A DNA stretch of 64,000 nt from Thermus filiformis (GTDB taxonomy: Bacteria; Deinococcota; Deinococci; Deinococcales; Thermaceae), in NCBI RefSeq assembly GCF_000771745.2, contig NZ_JPSL02000038.1, positions 36,024 to 100,023 of the forward strand, written 5' to 3'. The notes under the pieces are model-generated. The model worked only from the letters and a program-made list of their open reading frames with translations, did not search any database and had not been told where the DNA came from. The number at the start of each line of letters is the position of its first letter. Position 1 is the first letter of the stretch. Below are positions 15,651 to 27,401 of the stretch, piece after piece. The translations under genes were made by a program, and so were the position numbers.

Positions 15651-17207
15651 TCAGGACCGGTACAGGCCGAAGTCCGCCTCGGGGAAGGGGTTGTCCAGCT
15701 CCTCCCAGGCTTTGAGCTCCTCGAGGGAGGCCCCCTCCAAAAGCCGGAAGAAGCGCTCTGCGTGGCCCTCGTACCGCTCCCGGGCGTAGGCCTCCGCCTG
15801 CCCTGTGTCCATCAGGAAGGGCCAGTCCGAGGCCTCCAGGAGGAGGAGCTCCCGCATCATCTGCCGGAGCCGCCGTTCGTTCCCAGGAAGCGGCTCGTCC
15901 TTGCACCTCCGGACCGCCTCGAGCATGGCGGCCTCGGCCCGGTAGACGGTCCGCCAGTAGTCCAGGGTCTTCTCGTTCAGCCAGACCTCGTGGCCGCCCT
16001 TCCGCCCCCAGGAGCCCTCGGGGAGCTCCACCCGCAAAGCCTCCCCCTGGACGGCCTCCCGCGCCCGCACGGGCCGGACACTGGAGCGGGCCAGCCGCCT
16101 CAGGACCGCCTCGAGCCAGGCCACCCCCTCGTACCACCAGTGGCCGAAGAGCTCCGCGTCGTAGCAGGCGGCCAGGACCCCTTCCGGGTGGGCGCGGGCG
16201 ATCTCCTCCACCAGGGCAAGGAAGTGGTCCGCGTGCACCTCCACCCGGGCGAAGGCCGCCTCGGGGTCGTAGGGGGCTTTCTGGGAGAGGTCCAGCTTCC
16301 GCTCCGTGACCCGGTGGTGGTGCAGGCCCGAGACCGGGTCCTTCCGGTGGAACTCCCGGTACGCCCCGTCCCCCGGGTAGCCGTAGTCCGCGCTCCAGAC
16401 CTGGAGGGCGGTCCGGGGGTCGCGGAAGAGGACCCGGAGGCCCGAGGGGAGCTCGTACACCCGGTAGTGGCCCAAAGGCGCCTCCTTCGGCAAGGGGCCG
16501 TAGGGGGAGAGGACGGGGAGGCCCCGGTCCAGGAGGTGGGCATCCAGGAAGGTGTACCGGAGGCCCGCCCGCATCAGGACCTCGTCCACCCCGGCCCGGA
16601 GCCCGGCCCGCCCCCCCTCCACCGGCGGGGTCCAGGGGCCCCGGGGCCGGTAGGCCATCTCGGGGAGCCAGAACCCCGTGGGGTCCTTCCGGAAGTGGCG
16701 GCGGTGGGTCTGGAGGCCGGTCTTGACCTGGGCCCAGAGGGCCTCGTCGTAGCCCAGGAGGGGGGAGTAGCCGTGGGTGGCGTTGCTGGTGATGAGCTCC
16801 AGCTGGCCCTCCTCCTCCCTTTGGCGGAAGGCCCGGAGGAGGTCGCCGCCCAGGGCCTCGTACTGGGCCAGGGTGGTCTCCCAGAAGGCCACCTGGTGCC
16901 GGGCGCTCTTCTCCAGCTCCGTGCCCCGGTAGCGCTTCAGGTCCCCTTTCGCCCGTTCCAGCCGGTCCTGGGCGTAGGCCCGGAAGCCCGCCCGGACCTT
17001 GGCGTCCGCCAGCTGCTCCGCCAGGATGGGGGTGATGCCCAGGGTGAAGGGGGCCTGGACGCCGTCTTCCGCCAAGGACCGGAGGGCCCGGAGGAGGGGG
17101 AGGTAGGTCTCCGCCATGACCTCGTAAAGGGTCTCCTCCCCGAAGGGCCACATCCCGTGGCCCCGCACGTAGGGCAGATGGGCGTGGAGGACCAGGGCGA
17201 ACTTCAC
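15651..17207 (-). CDS. GH57 1,4-alpha-glucan branching enzyme
   Basis: 518 residues, matching the T. thermophilus GH57 branching enzyme in length and motifs. N-terminal motif [14 protein letters not shown], nucleophile E183 in WLPEMAYRP, and acid/base D350 in [14 protein letters not shown] are all present. It would form alpha-1,6 branches in glycogen. The GTG start is 4 bp after the lysZ stop, so despite its unrelated role it probably shares the lysine operon transcript. Confidence 0.93.
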   Translation of the reverse strand: MKFALVLHAHLPYVRGHGMWPFGEETLYEVMAETYLPLLRALRSLAEDGVQAPFTLGITPILAEQLADAKVRAGFRAYAQDRLERAKGDLKRYRGTELEKSARHQVAFWETTLAQYEALGGDLLRAFRQREEEGQLELITSNATHGYSPLLGYDEALWAQVKTGLQTHRRHFRKDPTGFWLPEMAYRPRGPWTPPVEGGRAGLRAGVDEVLMRAGLRYTFLDAHLLDRGLPVLSPYGPLPKEAPLGHYRVYELPSGLRVLFRDPRTALQVWSADYGYPGDGAYREFHRKDPVSGLHHHRVTERKLDLSQKAPYDPEAAFARVEVHADHFLALVEEIARAHPEGVLAACYDAELFGHWWYEGVAWLEAVLRRLARSSVRPVRAREAVQGEALRVELPEGSWGRKGGHEVWLNEKTLDYWRTVYRAEAAMLEAVRRCKDEPLPGNERRLRQMMRELLLLEASDWPFLMDTGQAEAYARERYEGHAERFFRLLEGASLEELKAWEELDNPFPEADFGLYRS

Positions 17208-17211
17208 GCCC

Positions 17212-18021
17212 TTAGCGTACCACGGTCCCTTCCCCGGCCAGGGCCCGCCGGATGGGCCTTTCCACCCGGGCGTCCGCGAAGACCACCCGCTTGATCCCCC
17301 CCTTTACCGCCTCCACCGCCCCCAGGACCTTCTTCTTCATCCGCCCCTGGGCCAGGGCCATGTACTCAGGCTCGTCTATCCGCTCCACGGGGATCTCCCG
17401 CACCAGGCTTCCCTCGTCGGGGTAGTCGGCCAGAAGGCCCGGGACGTTGGAGAGGTAGACCAGGGTTTCTGCCCCCAAGGCCAGGGCCACCTTGGCCGCG
17501 GCGGTGTCCCCGTCGGTGTTGATGGCCTCGTTCTCGTAGCTGAGGGCAGGAGGGGTGAGGACGGGGAGGTAGCCCGCCTCGAGGAGGAGGCGCAGAAGCC
17601 CGGTGTTCACCTCCTCCACCGAGCCCGTGTAGTCCCCCCGGTGGACCTTGACCTTGCCGTCCTCCACGTACTTCACCGCGGTCTTGCGCCGGCCCACCAG
17701 GAGCCTCCCGTCCAGGCCGGAAAGCCCCACCGCGTTCGCCCCGTGGCGCTGGAGGAGCTCCACTAGGCGCTTGTTCACCAAGCCGCAGTAGACCATCTCA
17801 AAGATCTCCAGGGTCTTGCGGTCGGTGAGCCGGCTCTGCATCCCGTTGGGGTGGGTGAGGAACCGCGGGGGGTGGCCCAGGGCCTCCGCCACCTTGTTGG
17901 TCTCGCTGCTCCCCCCGTGGACCAGGACCAGCCGGACCCCTTCCTTCCACAAGGAAGCCGCGTCCTCGGCCACCGCCTCGTAGTTGATGCCTTCCGCGCC
18001 GCCTACCTTGACGACAATCAC
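17212..18021 (-). CDS. lysZ: [LysW]-L-2-aminoadipate 6-kinase
   Basis: Amino-acid kinase of 269 residues, homologous to acetylglutamate kinase; phosphorylates LysW-bound aminoadipate in the AAA lysine pathway. [35 protein letters not shown] and [16 protein letters not shown] mark the family. The GTG at 18021 was chosen by comparison with known LysZ and because a GGGGGG ribosome binding site precedes it; upstream in-frame sequence is the repeat. It is separated from lysY by a palindromic repeat. Confidence 0.95.
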   Translation of the reverse strand: MIVVKVGGAEGINYEAVAEDAASLWKEGVRLVLVHGGSSETNKVAEALGHPPRFLTHPNGMQSRLTDRKTLEIFEMVYCGLVNKRLVELLQRHGANAVGLSGLDGRLLVGRRKTAVKYVEDGKVKVHRGDYTGSVEEVNTGLLRLLLEAGYLPVLTPPALSYENEAINTDGDTAAAKVALALGAETLVYLSNVPGLLADYPDEGSLVREIPVERIDEPEYMALAQGRMKKKVLGAVEAVKGGIKRVVFADARVERPIRRALAGEGTVVR

Positions 18022-18049
18022 TGCACGACCCCCCTTGTTCGCTATGCGT

Positions 18050-18119
18050 GGCCCCGGGAGGCTCTGCCGGGGTGGTTTACCGGGGCCCCCGTCCCAGCGC
18101 AAGCTGGGACGGGGTGGTA

Positions 18120-18122
<3 letters not shown>
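18050..18122. repeat. Stop-codon palindromic repeat between lysY and lysZ
   Basis: Hairpin CCGTCCCAGC-GCAA-GCTGGGACGG with the linker TGGTTTACCGGGGCCCCC and a decayed copy before it. On the minus strand it begins TAATACCACCCC, the TAA being the lysY stop codon. It sits inside the lysine operon and could reduce read-through or protect upstream mRNA. Confidence 0.8.
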
Positions 18123-19995
<1,873 letters not shown>

Positions 19996-20004
19996 GCCCC
20001 GGCT

Positions 20005-20169
20005 CTACTCCCCCCAGTCCTCCGCCTCCTCGGGGGCGGGCTCGAGCCTTAGGGGGTTCAGGTCCACCACTTCCAGCTCGGCCCCGCAGGCCTCGCAGAC
20101 CACAAGCTCCCCCAGCTCGGGGTTTTCCAACCGGATCTCGCCTCCGCACTCCGGGCAGGTGGCTACCAT
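20005..20169 (-). CDS. lysW: Amino-group carrier protein LysW
   Basis: 54 residues. Zinc ribbon CPECGG and CEACGA, and the diagnostic C-terminus AEDWGE whose last glutamate carries the lysine intermediates. The ATG overlaps the stop of the upstream second LysW-like gene (ATGGTAG), so translation is coupled. In-frame sequence upstream of this ATG was rejected because it is out of register with known LysW proteins. Confidence 0.95.
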   Translation of the reverse strand: MVATCPECGGEIRLENPELGELVVCEACGAELEVVDLNPLRLEPAPEEAEDWGE

Positions 20170-20480
20170 TCTTCGTCCTCCTCCTCTATTTCGCTCCAGT
20201 CTGGGGTGAAGGTGAAGCCGCACTCGGGGCAGGTGGCCTCCTCCTCCCCCTCCTCCAGCTCAAAGGTGTAGCCGCACCGGGGGCAGTCCACGAAGAAGCC
20301 TTCCAGCCCCTCCTCCACCACCTCCACCTCCAGAGGGTCCAGGGAGACCACCTCGAGGTAGGCCCCGCAGGCCTCGCACTCCAAGACGGCCCCCTCCTCC
20401 AGCTCCGCCAAGTCTTCCGCCAGCACCAGGCTGGTCTCGCCGCACACCGGACAGGTCAGTTCCAGATCGTCCACGGGCAC
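20163..20480 (-). CDS. LysW-like double zinc-ribbon protein
   Basis: 105 residues. The first half, LTCPVCGETSLVLAEDLAEL to CEACGAYLEVVSLDPLEVEV, is plainly LysW-like; a second half adds another four-cysteine ribbon (CPRCG and CPECG). It ends in EEEDEEW, which recalls LysW EDW but lacks the final Gly-Glu, so it could not accept substrate in the same way. It is directly upstream of and coupled to lysW. A role as a carrier variant, partner or regulator is possible; none is known to me. GTG start at 20480 or 20474. Confidence 0.85.
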   Translation of the reverse strand: MPVDDLELTCPVCGETSLVLAEDLAELEEGAVLECEACGAYLEVVSLDPLEVEVVEEGLEGFFVDCPRCGYTFELEEGEEEATCPECGFTFTPDWSEIEEEDEEW

Positions 20481-20494
20481 CCCCTGGCCTTACT

Positions 20495-20992
20495 TTACCC
20501 CGGCTCCCCGGGGAAGCGCCCGTGCTTCTTGTAGTACTCCAGCAAGGAGCCCTCCTTGAGCGCCTCCAGGAGGAAGGCCGGGGGTGGGACCAGACGGTAC
20601 GTCCGCTCCCCCTTCCTCAGCGTGCCCGTGGCCAGGTCCAGCTCCACCAGGTCTCCGTCTTCCAGCGCGTCCACCACCTCCTCCGACTGAAAGGGCACGA
20701 TCCCCAGATTGACCAGGTTGCGGAAGAAGATGCGGGCGTAGCTCTTGGCCACGATGGCCTGCACCCCCAGCTTCTTCAGCGCCTCGGGGGCGTACTCCCG
20801 GCTCGAGCCCAGGCCCGCGTTCCGCCCCATGACCAGGATGTCCCCGGGCCGCACCTCCTGGGCGAACCCCGGCCGCAGGTGGGCGAAGGCGTAGAGGTGG
20901 AACCGGTCCTCCCCCACCATGAAGGGGGCGTACTTGCCCGGCAGGATGTCGTCCGTGTTCACGTCGTCCCCAAACTTCCAGACCCTAGGCAT
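20495..20992 (-). CDS. lysU: Homoaconitase small subunit
   Basis: 165 residues, also called HacB. Swivel-domain subunit pairing with LysT to convert homocitrate to homoisocitrate. KFGDDVNTDDILPGKY at the N-terminus and GRNAGLGSSREYAPEAL are family motifs. Overlaps lysT by 8 bp, so the two subunits are made together. Confidence 0.95.
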   Translation of the reverse strand: MPRVWKFGDDVNTDDILPGKYAPFMVGEDRFHLYAFAHLRPGFAQEVRPGDILVMGRNAGLGSSREYAPEALKKLGVQAIVAKSYARIFFRNLVNLGIVPFQSEEVVDALEDGDLVELDLATGTLRKGERTYRLVPPPAFLLEALKEGSLLEYYKKHGRFPGEPG

Positions 20993-22235
20993 GGACCTCC
21001 TCCAAGTCCTCGGGGGTTCCGAGGTGGCCCAGAACCGCGCTCGCCGCCGCCACCCGGGGGCTTGCCAGGTAGATCTCCGCGTCCGCCGCCCCCATCCGGC
21101 CCCGGAAGTTGCGGTTGGAGGTGGAGACGCAGACCTCCCCCGGGCCCAGGACCCCCATGTGCCGCCCCATGCAGGGGCCGCACCCCGGGGTGCCGATGGT
21201 GGCCCCCGCCTCCAGGAGGGTGAGGAGGGTCCCGTCCCGGGCCGCCTCCTCCAGGACCTGGGAGCTTGCCGGCACCACCAGAAGCCGCACCCAGGGGGCC
21301 ACCTTCCTCCCCTTCAGGACCTCGGCGGCGGCCCGGAGGTCCTCGAGGCGGCCGTTGGTGCAGGTGCCGATGAAGACCTGGTCCACCCGCTTCCCCTTGA
21401 CCGCTTCCACCTCGTGGACGTTGTCCACGTAGAAGGGGACGGAAACCCTAGGGGTGAGGGCGGAGAGGTCTATCTCCACCTCCCGGGCGTAGGGGGCGTC
21501 GGGGTCGGGGTAGAGCCACTCCGGGACCCGGTATAGCTCCAGGATCTCCCCGCTCGGCACCACGAGCCCCGCCTTGGCCCCGGCTTCCACCGTGAGGTTG
21601 GCCAGGGTCATGCGCTCTCCCAGGGAAAGCCCCTCCGCTCCCTCTTGGAGGTGGATCTCCACCGCCATGTAGGTGGCCCCGTCCGCGGTGAGGAGGCGGA
21701 CCATCTCCAAGGCGGCGTCCTTGGCCGTGACCCCCTTGGGAAGCTTCCCCCGGAAGGTGACCTTCACCGTTTCGGGCACCCGGAACCAGGTCCGGCCCGA
21801 GGCCGCGGCCAGGGCGATGTCCGTGGCCCCCATCCCCGTGCCGAAGGCCGCCACCGCCCCGTAGGTGGTGGAGTGGCTGTCCGAGCCCACCACCACAAAG
21901 CCCGGCTGGGCCAGGCCCTCCTCCACCAGGACCTGGTGGCAGACCCCCCGGCCCACGTCAAAGACCCGGACGCCGTGCCGCCGGGCCCACTCCCGGATCT
22001 CCTTCTGGGCCTTGGCCACCTCGAGGTTCGCCGCCGGGGCCACGTGGTCTATGACGATGGACACCCGCTCCGGGTAGCGGGGGGTGGCCTCTAGGTAGTC
22101 CAGGCGCTTGATGAAGCTCCCGGCGATGGAGTCCACCACCATCACCTGGTCCACCTCCACCACCACGAGCTCCCCGGCCTGGACCCTCCTTCCCGCCTTG
22201 TGGGAGAGGATCTTTTCCGCCAAGGTCAAGCCCAT
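20985..22235 (-). CDS. lysT: Homoaconitase large subunit
   Basis: 416 residues, also called HacA. Iron-sulfur cysteines are in GTCTNGR and GTPGCGPCMGRHMG; GSDSHSTTYGAVAAFGTGMG is the aconitase signature. The ATG at 22235 was chosen because AGGAGG lies 5 bp upstream and it aligns with T. thermophilus HacA (MGQTLAEK); a GTG two codons earlier touches the ribosome binding site. The start is 50 bp from divergent hicB, so it probably has its own promoter in the GC-poorer gap at 22236-22285. Confidence 0.94.
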   Translation of the reverse strand: MGLTLAEKILSHKAGRRVQAGELVVVEVDQVMVVDSIAGSFIKRLDYLEATPRYPERVSIVIDHVAPAANLEVAKAQKEIREWARRHGVRVFDVGRGVCHQVLVEEGLAQPGFVVVGSDSHSTTYGAVAAFGTGMGATDIALAAASGRTWFRVPETVKVTFRGKLPKGVTAKDAALEMVRLLTADGATYMAVEIHLQEGAEGLSLGERMTLANLTVEAGAKAGLVVPSGEILELYRVPEWLYPDPDAPYAREVEIDLSALTPRVSVPFYVDNVHEVEAVKGKRVDQVFIGTCTNGRLEDLRAAAEVLKGRKVAPWVRLLVVPASSQVLEEAARDGTLLTLLEAGATIGTPGCGPCMGRHMGVLGPGEVCVSTSNRNFRGRMGAADAEIYLASPRVAAASAVLGHLGTPEDLEEVHA

Positions 22236-22285
22236 GCTCACCTCCTATACTGAACCCGTAAAGCCGTATGGGCGATAATAGGGGC

Positions 22286-22510
22286 ATGCCCAGGTACACG
22301 GCCGTCCTGTACGAGGACCCCGAGAGCCCGGGGCAGTGGATCGCCGAGTTCCCCGCCCTTCCCCAGGCCCACTCCTTCGGGCGGACCCCCGAGGAAGCCC
22401 TGGCCCATGCCAAGGAAGCCCTGGAGCTGGTTCTGGCCTTCCTGAAGGCCGAGGGAAAGCCTTTTCCACCAGACGTCCGCGTGGCCGAGGTGGGGGTAGA
22501 TGCCGCCTAG
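22286..22510 (+). CDS. hicB: HicB-family antitoxin
   Basis: 74 residues from the ATG at 22286. [20 protein letters not shown] and [20 protein letters not shown] are the HicB fold that neutralises HicA. There is no C-terminal DNA-binding domain of the long type, so autoregulation may need the HicAB complex. It overlaps hicA by 11 bp, antitoxin first. The module runs against the flanking lysine genes. Confidence 0.88.
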   Translation: MPRYTAVLYEDPESPGQWIAEFPALPQAHSFGRTPEEALAHAKEALELVLAFLKAEGKPFPPDVRVAEVGVDAA

Positions 22511-22706
22511 ACCCGAGGAGGTGGCCCGGAAGCTCCAGCGCCTGGGTTTCGTGGAGCGCATGGCCAAGGGAGGGCACCGCCTCTACGCCCACCCCGACGG
22601 GCGAGTGGTGGTCGTTCCCTTCCACAGCGGGGAGCTTCCCAAGGCCACCTTCAAGAAGATCCTGAAACAGGCGGGCCTCACCGAGGAGGAGTTCCGGGCG
22701 CTTTGA
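22500..22706 (+). CDS. hicA: HicA-family toxin (mRNA interferase)
   Basis: 68 residues. The dsRBD-like HicA fold is seen in [21 protein letters not shown], where the GGH contains the catalytic histidine, then [24 protein letters not shown]. HicA cleaves mRNA during stress. The TGA stop is the first base triplet of a palindromic repeat. It could look like a solitary YcfA protein, but the neighbour hicB makes a TA pair likely. Confidence 0.9.
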   Translation: MPPRPEEVARKLQRLGFVERMAKGGHRLYAHPDGRVVVVPFHSGELPKATFKKILKQAGLTEEEFRAL

Positions 22707-22812
22707 TACCACCCCAGTTTGGCTTGCGCCAAGCTGGGGGCCCCGGTAAACCACCCCGTCCCAGCTTGCGCTGGGACGGGGGCTCCGGTAAAGCCTTTCC
22801 CAAATCTCTTGG
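22704..22812. repeat. Tandem stop-codon palindromic repeats after hicA
   Basis: Starts TGATACCACCCC at the hicA stop. Two hairpin units: one decayed (AGTTTGGCTTGCGCCAAGCT) and one perfect (CCGTCCCAGC-TTGC-GCTGGGACGG), joined by the linker GGGGCCCCGGTAAACCACC. It ends in the flank GGTAAAGCCTTTCCCAAAT, which is also found at 13214 in the other orientation. Confidence 0.82.
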
Positions 22813-22845
22813 CGGGGCCATGCGTGCGAAGGAGACGGGAGAAAA

Positions 22846-22918
22846 GGGTATGATACCCGGCACATTTCCCAAGGGCTTCTACAAGCGGGTGGGGCCAACC
22901 GGAAGAAAGGGTATGTCC
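22846..22918 (-). repeat. Probable relics of IS605-type element ends
   Basis: On the minus strand, CATACCCTTTTCTCCCGTC (starting at 22852) and ACATACCCTTTCTTCCGG (starting near 22915) resemble the left end shared by the two TnpB elements (CATACCCTTTTCTGC in copy 1). Between them is GCCGGGTAT, like the right end ACCGGTAT. This looks like leftover ends without a tnpB gene. The remaining sequence of this gap up to hcs holds no gene. Confidence 0.4.
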
Positions 22919-24112
<1,194 letters not shown>

Positions 24113-24157
24113 CTACCCCGCCCCTCCCCGCCTGAGTTTTTTCTCCCGGGCCAGCAT
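24113..24157 (-). CDS. 14-residue leader peptide of the lysine operon
   Basis: ATG at 24157 encodes MLAREKKLRRGGAG and TAG. The tandem Lys-Lys and Arg-Arg codons before a terminator hairpin are the layout of ribosome-stalling attenuation. The ATG is only a few bases after the predicted transcription start, so it is nearly leaderless. Leader-peptide attenuation of the lysine cluster has, as I recall, been described in T. thermophilus; here I see the same parts. Which codons sense supply needs experiment. Confidence 0.85.
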   Translation of the reverse strand: MLAREKKLRRGGAG

Positions 24158-24167
24158 CTTGGACGTA

Positions 24168-24196
24168 ATGATATACAAAGCCGCCCTCCTTGTCAA
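24168..24196 (-). promoter_or_regulatory. Promoter of the hcs leader
   Basis: TTGACA (24191-24196), 17-bp spacer, TATCAT (24168-24173). The -35 box overlaps the last codon and stop of uppS. This is the closest match to the sigma-A consensus in the lysine region. Confidence 0.85.
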
Positions 24197-24984
24197 CGCC
24201 CGAACCGCCGCTCCCGGGCCTGGTAGCTCCTGAGGGCGCGCAGGAAGTCTATCTTCCTGAACTCGGGCCAGAGCACGTCCACGAAGTAGAACTCCGAGTA
24301 GGCCGACTGCCAGAGGAGGAAGCCGGAGAGCCGGACCTCCCCCGAGGTGCGGATGATGAAGTCGGGGTCGGGGAGGCCCGAGGTGTAAAGGTGGCGGGCG
24401 ATGTCCTCTGGGGAGAGCCGCTCGGCCAGGGCCCCGGGGGAAAGCCCTTGGGCCTCTGCTTCCCGGAGCAGGCCCTTCACCGCGTCCACGATCTCCTCTC
24501 GTCCCCCGTAGCCCATGGCGATGTTTAGGACCATCCCCTGGTGGTGCCGCGTCCTTCCCTCCAGCTCCTCCAGGGCCCTTAGGACCTCCTCGCCGAACCC
24601 CTCCCGGCGGCCGATGACCCGCACCTGGACCTGGTGGGCGTGGATGCGGTGGTCCTCCGCCATCTTCCGGGCCTCCTCCACGAAGAGGCGCATCAGGGTG
24701 TCCACCTCCTCCCGAGGGCGCTTGAAGTTGTCGGTGGAGAAGACCCAGACGGTGACGGTGCGGATGCCGAGCTCGAGGCACCACTCCAGGACCTCGTAGG
24801 CCTTGTGCACCCCGAACTCGTGCCCCTTGGTGGGGGAGAGGCCCAGGGCGCGGGCGTAGCGCCGGTTCCCGTCCAGGATCAGGCCCAGGTGCCGGGGCAT
24901 GGGCCCCCGTTTTACCTCGCTCAGGAGGCGGCGCTCGTAGTACCAGTACAGGGGGCGGGAGAGGGCCAGAAGGCGGCGCACCAC
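24193..24984 (-). CDS. uppS: Isoprenyl transferase (undecaprenyl diphosphate synthase family)
   Basis: 263 residues; cis-prenyltransferase making the lipid carrier for cell-wall sugars. HLGLILDGNRRYARALGL holds the catalytic D38; later motifs are STDNFKRPREEV, RVIGRREG and RTSGEVRLSGFLLWQSAYSE. About 30 N-terminal residues precede the conserved core. GTG start. It lies upstream of the hcs promoter and shares its strand but not its leader. Confidence 0.93.
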   Translation of the reverse strand: MVRRLLALSRPLYWYYERRLLSEVKRGPMPRHLGLILDGNRRYARALGLSPTKGHEFGVHKAYEVLEWCLELGIRTVTVWVFSTDNFKRPREEVDTLMRLFVEEARKMAEDHRIHAHQVQVRVIGRREGFGEEVLRALEELEGRTRHHQGMVLNIAMGYGGREEIVDAVKGLLREAEAQGLSPGALAERLSPEDIARHLYTSGLPDPDFIIRTSGEVRLSGFLLWQSAYSEFYFVDVLWPEFRKIDFLRALRSYQARERRFGR

Positions 24985-25059
24985 GTCTTCTACCTTACCT
25001 TCTGGGCATGAAAGGCGGATGGCAGACCGCCCCGCCCAGCCTAGTCCCCCCGGGTGGCC

Positions 25060-25233
25060 TCACCGGTAAATCTCCCGGGCGATGACCAGGCGCTGGATCT
25101 CGCTCGTCCCCTCGTAGATCTCCGTGACCTTGGCGTCGCGGTAGTACCGCTCCACCCGGTACTCCCGGCTGTACCCGTAGCCGCCCAGGATCTGCACCGC
25201 CCAGCGGGTCACGTCCACCGCCGTTTCCGAGGC
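25060..25233 (-). pseudogene. Acyl-CoA dehydrogenase, C-terminal part (IS-disrupted)
   Basis: Reads [20 protein letters not shown], then the FAD/substrate signature [20 protein letters not shown] and ends EIYR-TGA. It is the last ~55 codons of the acyl-CoA dehydrogenase whose first part is at 26379-27350. The IS element and a 9-bp target duplication separate the parts. Removing them restores one continuous frame. Confidence 0.92.
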
Positions 25234-26378
25234 CAGACTTGACCGCTATGACGCATAAAGCCCCAGGAACCTGAGGGCGGAGAGGGGATGGAAGGAGAAA
25301 GCCTCTAGGGCCGCCTTCTTTTGCCTAATCCCCTCCCGGTGCAACAGCGACACCAGAAAGGCCCGAAGCACCGCCAACACCTGTGCCCCCACCCTGCGCA
25401 CCTGGCAGGCATCTTCCTTGAAGAGCACGTCCCGCACCCAGAAGGAACCGTTCTCTATCCCCCACCGGGCTACCAGCAACTCCCCAAGCCGCCTCGCATC
25501 CGCCACCTCCGGCCCCAAACTCGTCAGGGCATGGCTCAGCGTCCTCCGCACCTCCCCCGTCCCCTTGTGCACCACCACCCGCTCCAACCGCACCACCTGC
25601 CTCGCCCCGGGAAAGGCCCGTATCTCCTCCGGCAAGTGGGGAGAAGCCCACACCCGATAGGTCCATACCTCTCCATCCCGCTCCACCCGCCACTCAGCTT
25701 CTGTCTCCCCGGGAAGGCGCTTCTCTTCCATCCCCTTGAAGACCTCCTCCGTCCACTCCAAAAGCTCCCCCTGGTTGCCCTTCAGGACGAAGAGGTAGTC
25801 CCCCCTTTTTCCACCACCTTCCGGGCGACCTTCGGGTACAGGTAGCCCGCGTCCCCCACCACCAGCCTTCCCGCAAGCCCCTCGGCCCCAAGGCGCCCGA
25901 GGAGCTCCAGAAGGGCCTCGCTCTCCCTCCCCTCTGCCCGGGCCTGGGCCAGGGTGGTGTGCAGGTGAAGGGCGAGCACCTCCACCAGCTTGACCTGGGG
26001 AGCGTTCCCCTTGCGGCTGTTCCTCAGGACCTTCCCGTCGGCGACGAGGACCGCTGCGAGATCGGCTTCCGGGAAGACGGAGCGCAAAGCCTCCTGAAGG
26101 TCCTGAGGGTCCAGGCGGTGCAGGATGGTGGTCACGGTGTAGTGGCCTGGGGGCTTACGCAGGCCCAGGAGGGGGAGAAGCTCAGGGTTTTCGCGGGCGA
26201 AGCGGGCGACACCGCGAAGGGAGTCTACGCGGCAAAGGAAGGCCACCAGGATGAGGCCCAGGAGTCCCCAGAGGGGGTACTGCCGGTTTTGGGCGCGGGG
26301 GTCGGGGATCTTGGTCAAGGCCTCTTTGAGCTTCATGTCCTCTTGTCTACACCAAGGGACGAATAGCGGTCAAGTCTG
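25234..26378 (-). mobile_element. ISAs1-type insertion sequence
   Basis: 1145 bp. Perfect 16-bp terminal inverted repeats (CAGACTTGACCGCTAT on the minus strand left end, 25234-25249 and 26363-26378). Flanked by a perfect 9-bp target duplication (TTCCGAGGC, 25225-25233 and 26379-26387). These exact ends and the undecayed host gene halves point to a recent insertion into an acyl-CoA dehydrogenase gene. Confidence 0.95.
25246..26336 (-). CDS. ISAs1-family transposase, split by a -1 frameshift
   Basis: Two frames make one DDE transposase of about 363 residues. The first (26336 to about 25782) has TKIPDPRAQNRQYPLWGLLG, VLVADGKVLRNSRKGN and VVGDAGYLYPKVARKVVEKG. The second (to 25246) resumes as GDYLFVLKGNQGELLEWTEE, then RWGIENGSFWVRDVLFKED. 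The switch is at a run of 5 A and 6 G (minus strand, 25800-25810); one extra G would restore the frame. It may be a programmed slip or a disabling deletion. The stop lies in the terminal repeat. Confidence 0.85.
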
Positions 26379-27350
26379 TTCCGAGGCGAAGAGCTTGGCG
26401 GTGCTGGCCTCGAGGGTGTACCGCTCCCCCCGGTCCTTCTTCCGCGCCGCCTCCAGGACCAGGGCCCGGGCGGCCTGGATCCGCACGTGCATGTCCGCCA
26501 GCTTGAAGGCCACCCCCTGGAAGGCGCGGATCTTCTGCCCGAACTGGACCCGCTCGTCCGCGTAGGCCCGGGCGAGGGTGAAGGCGGCCCGGGCGATCCC
26601 CACCGCCTGGGCGGCGATGCCGATCCGGCCCGAGTCCAGGCCGGAAAGGGCGTAGTGGAGGCCCTTCCCCTCCTCCCCCAGGAGGTTCTCCTCGGGGACG
26701 AAGACCCCTTCCAGCCGCACCTCCCGAGTGTGGGCCGCGTGCAGGCCCATCTTCTCCTCCAGGGCCCCGAAGGAGAGGCCCGGGGTGTCCTTCTCCACCA
26801 AGAAGGCGCTGATCCCCTTGTCCGTGCGGGCCATGACCACGTAGAGATGGGCCTGGCCGGCCGAGGTGATCCAGCTCTTGACCCCTTCCAGGAGGTACCC
26901 CCCGTCCACCCTCTGGGCCCGGGTGCGCAAGGAGGCCGGGTCCGAGCCCGCCTCCGGCTCGGTGAGGCAGAAGGCCCCGATCCACTCCCCCCGGGCCAGG
27001 GGCACCAGGTAGCGCCGCTTTTGCTCCTCGGTGCCGAAGCGGAGGAGCATGTACTGGGGAAGCCCGCTGGTGACCGAGACGATCCCCGCCACGCTGGGGT
27101 CAGCGGCGGCGATCTCCTCCAAGACCAAGGCCCAGGTCACCGAGTCCAGCCCTGCCCCGCCCCACTCCTCCGGGGTGGTCATCCCCAGGAACCCCAGCCC
27201 GGCCAGGGCCTTCAGCTGGGGCCAGGGGTACTCCCCCGTGCGGTCGTACTCCGGGGCCAGAGGCCAGAGGACCTCCTCCGCCACCCGCCTGGCCGTCTCC
27301 AGGACGAGCCTCTGCTCCGGCGTGAGTTCCCGCGCCTCCCAAGCGATCAC
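26379..27350 (-). pseudogene. Acyl-CoA dehydrogenase, N-terminal part (IS-disrupted)
   Basis: About 324 residues of a 378-residue acyl-CoA dehydrogenase: FLGMTTPEEWGGAGLDSVTW, AFCLTEPEAGSDPASLRTRA, and YADERVQFGQKIRAFQGVAF are family motifs. The frame enters the IS after FASE and stops three codons later. The enzyme would feed electrons from fatty acyl-CoA to ETF. The missing part includes the catalytic-glutamate region, so the product is expected to be inactive. GTG start at 27350. Confidence 0.92.
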
Positions 27351-27401
27351 GCCCCTATCGTATCACCGCACCCTGGGGAAAAAGCGTCACACGGCTTCCG
27401 G

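Noticed and set aside
18022..18102. 27-codon N-terminal extension of LysZ
   Set aside because: It translates the palindromic repeat; the GTG at 18021 aligns with known LysZ.
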